From positions 681,089 through 745,088 of the forward strand of contig NZ_ML974128.1 of NCBI RefSeq assembly GCF_004765815.2: a DNA stretch of 64,000 nucleotides, written 5' to 3'. Shown one piece after another: positions 58,084-64,000 of the stretch. Origin of the DNA: Halorussus salinus. Lineage in GTDB: Archaea; Halobacteriota; Halobacteria; Halobacteriales; Haladaptataceae. Below the pieces are notes generated by a model, which saw only the letters and a list, made by a program, of their open reading frames with translations, did not search any database and had not been told where the DNA came from. How positions within the stretch are numbered: position 1 is the first letter of the stretch; each line of letters starts with the position of its first letter. The position numbers and the translations under genes were made by a program.

Positions 58084-58695
58084 ATGACCGACGAAGCAAT
58101 CGCCGCGCTCCGGGGCGACGACCACCTCGGACCGCTGGTCGCCGAGTACGGACCGATGACCATCGAACCGGCCGAGAACTTCTACGAGCGGTTCGTCGTC
58201 TCCATCCTCCGCCAGCAGGTGTCGATGGCCTCCGCCGCGGCCACGCGCGAGCGACTGTTCGACCGGGTGGAACCGACTCCCGAGGAGATGCTGGCGGCCG
58301 ACCCCGAACTCCTTCGGGAGGCCGGACTCTCGCGCCAGAAGACCGAGTACGTCCGGAACGTCGCCGAGGCGTTCCTCGAAGAGGGGTACTCGCGGGAGTA
58401 CTTCGCTGGCGTCCCCGACGACGAGGTGCTGGCGGAACTCACGTCCATCAAGGGCGTCGGGACGTGGACCGCCAACATGCAGTTGATGTTCTCGCTCGGG
58501 CGACCCGACGTGTTCCCGGTCGGCGACCTCGGCATCCGGAAGGGAGTCGAGCGCCTGTTCGACGCCGAGATGACCCGCGCCGAGATGGTCGAGACCGCCG
58601 AGCGGTGGGCACCGTACCGGAGCTACGCGAGCCTCTACCTCTGGCGAGTCGACGAGGACATCACCGAGAGCGTCGGCGAGGTGACCGAGAACTGA
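58084..58695 (+). CDS. DNA-3-methyladenine glycosylase (AlkA-like)
   Basis: 203 residues, a HhH-GPD glycosylase. The FVVSILRQQVSMASA helix, the hairpin-helix-hairpin LTSIKGVGTWTANMQL and the catalytic Asp148 in FPVGDLGI are present, followed by WAPYRSYASLYLWR. It removes alkylated bases from DNA, starting base-excision repair. It has no iron-sulfur cysteine motif, which separates it from endonuclease III. It follows the membrane gene by 75 bases and is probably an independent unit. Confidence 0.93.
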   Translation: MTDEAIAALRGDDHLGPLVAEYGPMTIEPAENFYERFVVSILRQQVSMASAAATRERLFDRVEPTPEEMLAADPELLREAGLSRQKTEYVRNVAEAFLEEGYSREYFAGVPDDEVLAELTSIKGVGTWTANMQLMFSLGRPDVFPVGDLGIRKGVERLFDAEMTRAEMVETAERWAPYRSYASLYLWRVDEDITESVGEVTEN

Positions 58696-59058
58696 GAGGA
58701 GGGTCGTCAACTGCGCGAAGAGCGGTCAACTGAGACGAGAGCAAACGAGCGAATCGAGAGACCGCGGATGCGAGAGGAGCAAGCGTCGATTCGGAGGGCC
58801 GAGTGCGTCGGCGGGGACCGACTCTGGCGGGGTCGTTCGGAGTCTCGGCGAGCGGGGCGAGTGCGTTGCCGGACGGTTCGACGGGGTCTGACCGGGCAGT
58901 CCGGTGGAAGTCCGACCGGACAGTTCGGCGGGGTCCCACCGAGCGGTCGAGGAGGCTACGACCGTCTCGGGGTGAGTCTCGCGGCGGAGAGGGCGTCGGG
59001 CGCGAGTTCGGACGGCGGTGTCGGGCAGTCGGTGGTGCGGGCGGTCGTCGGTCGTCGC

Positions 59059-59430
59059 TCAAGCGACGTTCTCCTCGGCGGCGGCGAGGTCGAGGTACGT
59101 CGCGAGCGGCATCCCGTTGTTCTCGGTGAGCGTCACGTACCCCTCGTCGGCGTCGAAGGCGACCGCTCCCGCTTCGTCCAAGCGCGGGAGCTGGCTGTGG
59201 TAGAGGTCGGCGAGAACGAGCTGGGTGTCCACCTCGCCCTCCTCCCACGATGCGACCTGTTCGGCCAACTCCTCGACCGACATCGAGCCGCTCTGTTCTC
59301 GAAGGGAGTAGAGGACGTACCGACGCCGCTTGTCAGAGAGGAGATCGAGCGTGGCGTCGAGTGCGGGAGAGATGCCACGGTTCCCCCCAGCGTGGCCGTC
59401 GGTCACGTCCGGAGCATCCGTATCCATCAT
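59059..59430 (-). CDS. DUF7344-type winged-helix protein, soluble paralogue
   Basis: 123 residues with ATLDLLSDKRRRYVLYSLREQSG and LYHSQLPRLDEAGAVAFDADEGYV, matching the HTH half of the protein at 31532. Unlike that one it lacks membrane segments, so it is a free cytoplasmic factor. It lies divergent from the H/ACA RNA and the ABC transporter. Whether it controls them is not known. Confidence 0.82.
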   Translation of the reverse strand: MMDTDAPDVTDGHAGGNRGISPALDATLDLLSDKRRRYVLYSLREQSGSMSVEELAEQVASWEEGEVDTQLVLADLYHSQLPRLDEAGAVAFDADEGYVTLTENNGMPLATYLDLAAAEENVA

Positions 59431-59638
59431 GCAAGTGCTACTGCAAACTCCGGGGCAAAAAGCACGGTACCTAAAGGATTAGGTAGTCGGGTCTTGGCGC
59501 GGTTCGAGCGGCCGACGCTCGACTCCGACCCGCCGGTCGAGTCGGGTCCTGAGGTCGTCGGGTCGCCGCGGAACGCACGCTGTCGGGTCCGTCGAACGCC
59601 GTCGGAACCCCTTAATCCCCCGAGCGTCTACCGACGTG
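59431..59638. other. Promoter region of the H/ACA-like RNA
   Basis: No gene is supported. A CCCTTAATCCC element at 59608-59618 is 27 bases before the predicted RNA start at about 59639-59640, fitting a TATA-type promoter. Confidence 0.5.
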
Positions 59639-59816
59639 TGCGTACCTCAAGTCCCCGCCCGAGCAGTCCCACTCGGGAGCGATGACAGCGCGGAGAACCC
59701 GGGTACGCGACATAGCGGGTTGCACCCCGAACAGCACGCCCGGCACGAGGGTTTGCCAGCAGACTCGGCACGCCGCCACGGGATGACGCTGGAGGTTAGT
59801 GTTCCGGGCGACATTT
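59639..59816 (+). ncRNA. Candidate two-hairpin H/ACA guide RNA
   Basis: Two long stem structures are each closed by a perfect lower stem that is followed at once by ACA. Hairpin 1 is 59639-59646 with 59702-59709 (core GCGTACC/GGTACGC) and ACA at 59710-59712. Hairpin 2 is 59737-59743 with 59804-59810 (CGCCCGG/CCGGGCG) and ACA at 59811-59813. Both carry a GATGAC element on the 3' side of the upper stem (59681-59686 and 59782-59787), as needed for a kink-turn bound by L7Ae. The spaces between the lower and upper stems could be pseudouridylation pockets. This is the layout of haloarchaeal H/ACA RNAs that guide 23S rRNA pseudouridines. I could not identify targets with confidence. The frame running through it into the ABC gene is probably coincidental. 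Confidence 0.6.
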
Positions 59817-59878
59817 CGGTACTTCGTCACCGTCGAGCGGTGACTGTGCTTTTACTCGTCAGACCCCTACGACTGATA

Positions 59879-60928
59879 ATGACGATACAGGAGAATCGGG
59901 AGCGTCCCGAGGAGTCCGGGGGAGCGCAGTTCGGGGGCGAGCAGTCCGCCGTGGAGGGGACTCCTCCGGACGCCGGGGCGTCGCCAGCTATCGCCGTCGA
60001 GGGACTCCGCAAGCGGTTCGGGAGCGGTCCGGAGGCGGTGACCGCGGTCGATGAGGTCTCGTTCACGGTCGAGCGCGGGTCTGTCGTCGGGTTGCTCGGC
60101 CCCAACGGCGCGGGGAAGACGACGACCATCAAGTCGATTCTGGGGATGGTGCTTCCCGACGAGGGGTCGGTCCGGATTCACGGCATCGACGTGTACGACC
60201 AGCCTCGTCGCGCGTACGCGCACGTTGATGCAATGTTAGAGGGCGCACGAAACGACTACTGGCGGCTTACCGTCCGCGAAAATCTGCGGTACTTCTCGAC
60301 CATCGGCGGGGTAGACCCCGACTCGATAGCCGACCGTCACGAGCGACTGCTGGCAAAGTTGGACCTCGCGGACGCGGCCGACCAACCGGTCCGAAGCCTC
60401 TCGCGCGGGATGAAACAGAAGGTGTCGCTGGCCAGCGTCCTCGCCAGCGAGGCCGACGTGGTGTTCTTGGACGAGCCGACCCTCGGGCTGGACGTGGAGA
60501 GTTCGCTGACGCTCCGGCGGGAACTCCGGCGCATCGTCGCCGAGCGCAACCTCACCGTGGTCGTGAGCAGTCACGACATGGACGTTATCGAGGACATCTG
60601 CGACCGCGTGGTCATCATGAACGAGGGCCGGGTCATCGCCGACGACAGCGTGGGGAACCTGCTCCGCGGCTTCGACGCGCGGGGCTACCGCGTCACGAGT
60701 CCCGACTTCGACGAGACGGTAGTGGCCGACCTGCGGGACCGATTCGAGGTGGCTGGCGTCGAGGAGATGGGCGACCGGACCCGCGTCGAGGTGGCGACCG
60801 ACAGCGATGGGTTCTACGCGCTGACGGCGTTCCTGCGGAGCCGCGACGTGACCCTCGACAGGGTCGAGACCGTCGATTGGGACCTCGAAGACGTGTTCGT
60901 GGAGTTGACGGGAGGCGACGAGCGATGA
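59879..60928 (+). CDS. ABC transporter ATP-binding protein (ABC-2 exporter)
   Basis: 349 residues. After 40 polar residues come Walker A GLLGPNGAGKTTTIKS, signature SLSRGMKQKVSLA, Walker B ADVVFLDEPTLGLD and the switch His in VVVSSHDMDV. The C-terminal 90 residues form the small domain seen in DrrA/NatA-type exporters. It powers the permease encoded immediately after (ATGA overlap). The substrate is unknown; a drug, lipid or surface-polymer exporter is possible. The start at 59879 is supported by the protein family; the longer frame passes through the H/ACA-like RNA. Confidence 0.93.
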   Translation: MTIQENRERPEESGGAQFGGEQSAVEGTPPDAGASPAIAVEGLRKRFGSGPEAVTAVDEVSFTVERGSVVGLLGPNGAGKTTTIKSILGMVLPDEGSVRIHGIDVYDQPRRAYAHVDAMLEGARNDYWRLTVRENLRYFSTIGGVDPDSIADRHERLLAKLDLADAADQPVRSLSRGMKQKVSLASVLASEADVVFLDEPTLGLDVESSLTLRRELRRIVAERNLTVVVSSHDMDVIEDICDRVVIMNEGRVIADDSVGNLLRGFDARGYRVTSPDFDETVVADLRDRFEVAGVEEMGDRTRVEVATDSDGFYALTAFLRSRDVTLDRVETVDWDLEDVFVELTGGDER

Positions 60929-61764
60929 CGGACCTGCGACGCGATGCTCCGGGCGAGACGGGCGACGCGAGCGAAGTGACTGCACCGCGACCCGCGGGCT
61001 ACCTGCAACTCGCGAAGATGGTCCTCTACCGGGAGTATCTCCTGTTCGTGCGTTACCCCGCCAACGCCATCGGCGGCATCGTCGTCTCGCTGTTCTTCTT
61101 CGGCCTGCTGTTCTACGGCGGCCGGATGCTCGCGGGGCAAGCGATAACCGACTCCATCGAGGGCATCGTCGTCGGCTACTTCCTCTGGACGCTCTCGGTC
61201 GGAGCCTACTCGGCCATCTCCAACGACATCGGGAGCGAAGTCCAGTGGGGGACGCTCGAACGCCACGTCATGACGCCGTTCGGGTTCGCGCCGGTCGCGT
61301 TCCTGAAGGGGGTCGCCAAACTCGTCCGGACGTTCGTCACCTCGTCGGTTATCCTCATCGCCATGTTGCTCGTGACCGGGACGACGCTCACCATCGACGT
61401 GCTGACCATCGTCCCGGTCGCGGTCCTGAGCGTCGCCTCGGTACTGGGACTGGGCTTCGCGGCCGGGGGCGTCACGGTCCTCTACAAGCGCATCGGGAGT
61501 TGGCTCAACCTCCTCCAGTTCGGGTTTATCATTCTCATCTCGGCTCCGGCGTTCGGACTCGGGTGGACCAAGTTCCTCCCGCTCGCGCTCGGGAGTTCGA
61601 TGCTCCAGCGCGCGATGGTCGACGGTGTTCGGCTCTGGGAGTTCCCGCTCGCGGACCTCGGGGTTCTGGTCGCCACCGCGGTCGGCTACGTGGCGCTCGG
61701 CTACGCCGTCTTCGAGTACGCCACCCGGCGCGCGCGACGACTCGGCGTCCTCGGCGACTACTGA
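60925..61764 (+). CDS. ABC-2 type permease
   Basis: 279 residues with six membrane segments; an ABC-2 type permease with LAKMVLYREYLLFVRYPAN near residue 35 and EVQWGTLERHVMTPFGFAP near 108-126. It pairs with the ATPase just upstream through an ATGA overlap. UDP-glucose dehydrogenase follows 69 bases downstream, so an export step for a uronate-containing polymer is possible but unproven. Confidence 0.9.
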   Translation: MTDLRRDAPGETGDASEVTAPRPAGYLQLAKMVLYREYLLFVRYPANAIGGIVVSLFFFGLLFYGGRMLAGQAITDSIEGIVVGYFLWTLSVGAYSAISNDIGSEVQWGTLERHVMTPFGFAPVAFLKGVAKLVRTFVTSSVILIAMLLVTGTTLTIDVLTIVPVAVLSVASVLGLGFAAGGVTVLYKRIGSWLNLLQFGFIILISAPAFGLGWTKFLPLALGSSMLQRAMVDGVRLWEFPLADLGVLVATAVGYVALGYAVFEYATRRARRLGVLGDY

Positions 61765-61833
61765 ATCCGTTCTCTCGGCGACGGTCTCCTCTCACCCGTA
61801 ACCCTGATGTGACGCGCCGAGGTGCTGTCAAAC

Positions 61834-63120
61834 GTGCAAATCAACATCATCGGTAGCGGCTACGTCGGGACGACGGTGGGGGCCTGTCTCGCGGACCTCG
61901 GTCACGAGGTGACGACCATCGACATCGACGAGGAGGTCGTCGCCGCCATCAACACGGGCGAGTCGCCGATACACGAACCCGGACTGGACGACCTGTTGGC
62001 GGAACACGTCGGGGAGAACCTCTCCGCGACGACTTCCTACGACGACCTCGCCGAGGCGGACGTGACGTTCCTCGCCGTCCAGACGCCCTCCCAGTCGGAC
62101 GGGAGCATCGACACGGGACCGCTCCTGAGCGCGGCCGAGATGACCGGCGAGGCGCTTCGCGATACCACGGACCGTCACCTCGTCGTCGTCAAGAGTACCG
62201 TCACGCCGCCGAACGTCGAGGAGTTACGGAACGCGGTTCTCGACGGGGCGGGCAGTGCGCGCGACCACGTCGAGATGGCCGCGAACCCCGAGTTCCAGCG
62301 CGAGGGGTCCGCCGTCGAGGACTTCCTCGACCCCCAGAAGATCGTCTTCGGCACCGACTCCGACTGGGCGACCGACCGACTCCGGGCGGTGTACGCGCCG
62401 CTCGTCGCCGACAGCGACGCGAACGTGGTCGAGACGGACCCCGAGACGGCGATGATGGTCAAGTACGCCAACAACGTCTTCCTCGCGTCGAAGATCAGCC
62501 TCATCAACGAACTCGGCAACGTCTGCAAGGAGTTCGGCATCGACGCCTACGAAGTGGCCGACGCTATCGGGATGGACGACCGCATCGGCGAGCGATTCCT
62601 CCGGTCGGGGGTCGGCTGGGGCGGGTCGTGCTTCCCGAAGGACACCGCCGCGCTCATCGACACCGCGCGCGAGTCGGGGTACGAACCGGAACTGCTGGAC
62701 GCCGTCGTCTCCGTCAACGACGAGCAACCGAGCCGGATGGTCGAGTTACTCACCGACCACGTGGACATCGAGGGACAGCGAGTCGCGGTCCTCGGACTGT
62801 CGTTCAAGCCCGGTACCGGCGATATTCGGAACTCGCGCGCCATCCCGGTCATCGAACGACTCGACGACCTCGGGGCAGAGGTCGCGGCGTACGACCCGGT
62901 CGCAGTCGAGACCATGCGCGAACGCTTCCCCGACGTGACCTACGCCGATAGCGCGGCCGATGCACTTCGGGACGCACACGGCGCGCTCGTGGTCACCGAC
63001 TGGGACGAGTTCGCGACGCTCGACTCGGAGTTCGACGCGATGGCCCGTCCCGTCGTCGTGGACGGCCGTCACGTCGTCTCGCGACGCGACGGTCTGACCT
63101 ACGAAGGTCTGACGTGGTAA
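61834..63120 (+). CDS. UDP-glucose 6-dehydrogenase (AglM/Ugd-type)
   Basis: 428 residues. The NAD motif is [17 protein letters not shown], the catalytic Cys266 lies in [11 protein letters not shown], and the UDP-binding domain has [13 protein letters not shown]. It oxidises UDP-glucose to UDP-glucuronate, a substrate of haloarchaeal S-layer N-glycosylation. The start is GTG at 61834, with a GAGGTG Shine-Dalgarno at 61819-61824; the earlier GTG at 61822 overlaps that site. It is a second nucleotide-sugar dehydrogenase besides the Wbp-type one at 26933 and is more similar to glucose-specific enzymes. Confidence 0.93.
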   Translation: MQINIIGSGYVGTTVGACLADLGHEVTTIDIDEEVVAAINTGESPIHEPGLDDLLAEHVGENLSATTSYDDLAEADVTFLAVQTPSQSDGSIDTGPLLSAAEMTGEALRDTTDRHLVVVKSTVTPPNVEELRNAVLDGAGSARDHVEMAANPEFQREGSAVEDFLDPQKIVFGTDSDWATDRLRAVYAPLVADSDANVVETDPETAMMVKYANNVFLASKISLINELGNVCKEFGIDAYEVADAIGMDDRIGERFLRSGVGWGGSCFPKDTAALIDTARESGYEPELLDAVVSVNDEQPSRMVELLTDHVDIEGQRVAVLGLSFKPGTGDIRNSRAIPVIERLDDLGAEVAAYDPVAVETMRERFPDVTYADSAADALRDAHGALVVTDWDEFATLDSEFDAMARPVVVDGRHVVSRRDGLTYEGLTW

Positions 63121-63948
63121 GCCGCCGGTCGTTTCTTTCGATGCTCTTCCGGAGTGTTTCGGGCGGTTCTCCTCGGTTCTTCACGCGCAGGTGTGGAGCG
63201 TCGTAATCCGGCGTATCCCGTCGGCACTGATTTGGGGTTCACTCGTTTTATCGACACGTTTCGATTACTGGTGTGGAAGACGTTCTCCCTCCTCGTGAAA
63301 ACGTTACCCACTGACGCTCTGATTCGACGGTCTTAAATGTAACCCGGCCATTCGTTGGAATGCGAACGAGGTCCGGTGGTTTGGGCCTCCGGGAATCGGC
63401 GAAAAACGACGCCTTTTTACGGCGTCTACGCCGATTCTCGCAATCGACACCAATCCGTAGCCCTTAACTGTACTGGGGGACTTGGACTGAGTAGACGCGG
63501 CGTCCTGCGATTACCGACGCTCGCGAGACACTCAATCCGATGCCCTTAAGTGTAAGAGGGTACTCGGATTGGATGTGACGAACCTTCGGGGGTCTTCCCA
63601 CCGAAGGACGCACACGGTTCGACGCCCTTAAATGATACGGGCACATTGAACCGTAATGCAGCGAAAGACACGACGTGATTTGCGAAACGTTCGATTCGTT
63701 TCGCAGTCTCGGACTGAGCGAGGTTCGATGGGTTTAAGACCAATCGAACTCAACGTTCGGGTCCGAAGGAAATGAGGATTCCACCCCTGCGGTCCGCCGT
63801 ATACGATGGAATCTGATGTTAGCCCTGGTAGTTCGGTGACACTCGGTCGGTTACGACCGGTGTCGTTGAACTAACGGACCATTAGAAGATAGACACGATA
63901 CATGTGTCTCCGCCAGAAACCCACCGAGCCACTACGCGCTCGGCAACC
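63121..63948 (+). promoter_or_regulatory. Tandem rRNA promoters and 16S leader
   Basis: At least five TATA-type boxes of the CCCTTAAnTG form precede the 16S gene: about 63331 (TCTTAAATG), 63461 (CCCTTAACTG), 63543 (CCCTTAAGTG), 63625 (CCCTTAAATG) and 63730 (GGGTTTAAGA), spaced 82-130 bases. Four are bracketed by inverted repeats of different sequence, described as a finding. The leader between about 63770 and 63948 holds a hairpin (GGATTCCA near 63774 with TGGAATC near 63808) and no gene. Multiple tandem rRNA promoters are normal for haloarchaea. The region 63121-63320 shows nothing else. Confidence 0.8.
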
Positions 63949-64000
63949 ATTCCGGTTGATCCTGCCGGAGGCCATTGCTATCGGAGTCCGATTTAGCCAT
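63949..64000 (+). rRNA. 16S rRNA, 5' end only
   Basis: The archaeal 16S start ATTCCGGTTGATCCTGCCGG is at 63949, followed by AGGCCATTGCTATCGGAGTC; the gene runs off the window. It confirms the archaeal, haloarchaeal-type origin. Confidence 0.97.

Noticed and set aside
59639..59816. RNase P RNA or SRP RNA
   Set aside because: It is too short, and the conserved cores of either RNA are absent.
59636..59878. N-terminal extension of the ABC ATPase from a GTG at 59636
   Set aside because: The extra residues are Arg/Pro/His-rich and not like any ATPase start, and the DNA folds as a two-hairpin H/ACA-like RNA.

Overview
The window is from a halophilic archaeon (class Halobacteria). The evidence is high G+C, very acidic deduced proteins, leaderless genes with a TATA-like box about 27-32 bases before the start codon, an archaellin, PGF-CTERM and Tat signals, several small haloarchaeal protein families, and an archaeal 16S rRNA 5' end at the right edge. 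The genus cannot be read from the sequence; Halorussus or a relative is only a guess.

Layout. 0.4-5 kb: a UPF0104/flippase-domain membrane protein, a CheF-type taxis adaptor, a REC-PAS-GAF-PAS histidine kinase and an abnormal tRNA-like sequence. 5.5-10 kb: a polysaccharide deacetylase, glmS and a GlmU-like enzyme. 10-16.4 kb: a motility and taxis island with CheW, a winged-helix regulator, a small membrane protein, one archaellin, a HEAT-repeat protein, a soluble methyl-accepting transducer and a second CheF. 16.9-45.3 kb: a large surface-glycan region. It holds a sugar-nucleotide epimerase, three alkaline-phosphatase-superfamily enzymes, a flippase, a large polytopic membrane protein, two FemAB-like transferases, a WbmS-type deacetylase and GlmM. 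It also holds a compact five-enzyme operon matching the Wbp route to UDP-2,3-diacetamido-2,3-dideoxy-mannuronate, plus two exported beta-helix proteins, methylglyoxal synthase, a DUF457 protein and a DUF1616 protein. 45.6-49 kb: a PGF-CTERM beta-propeller/PKD surface protein and two small genes. 49-53.7 kb: the sdhCDBA operon, a small inverted-repeat element and a winged-helix regulator. 53.8-63 kb: a divergent aspartoacylase-like/RimK-retropepsin pair, three uncharacterised membrane proteins, an AlkA-like glycosylase, a DUF7344 protein, a candidate two-hairpin H/ACA RNA, an ABC-2 exporter and UDP-glucose dehydrogenase. 63.3-64 kb: tandem rRNA promoters and the first bases of 16S rRNA.

How the genes fit together. 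GlmS, GlmM and the GlmU-like enzyme make UDP-GlcNAc. The operon at 25.6-31.1 kb can convert it to a diacetamido uronic acid nucleotide, and UDP-glucose dehydrogenase supplies UDP-glucuronate. The flippase, the membrane proteins, the FemAB-like transferases and the phosphatase-superfamily enzymes probably assemble, decorate and export a glycan for S-layer or archaellin N-glycosylation. The archaellin itself carries N-glycosylation sequons.

The most interesting pattern is a 9-base motif, ATAACAAAG. It recurs upstream of most of these glycan transcription units, often exactly where a TATA box should be, and looks like an undescribed promoter or operator element that ties the glycan genes together. 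Other points worth checking are micro-ORFs overlapping the first gene of several of these units, rRNA promoters whose TATA boxes lie between matched but sequence-divergent inverted repeats, two MITE-like inverted-repeat elements, a duplicated beta-helix gene start left as a remnant, and the H/ACA RNA.
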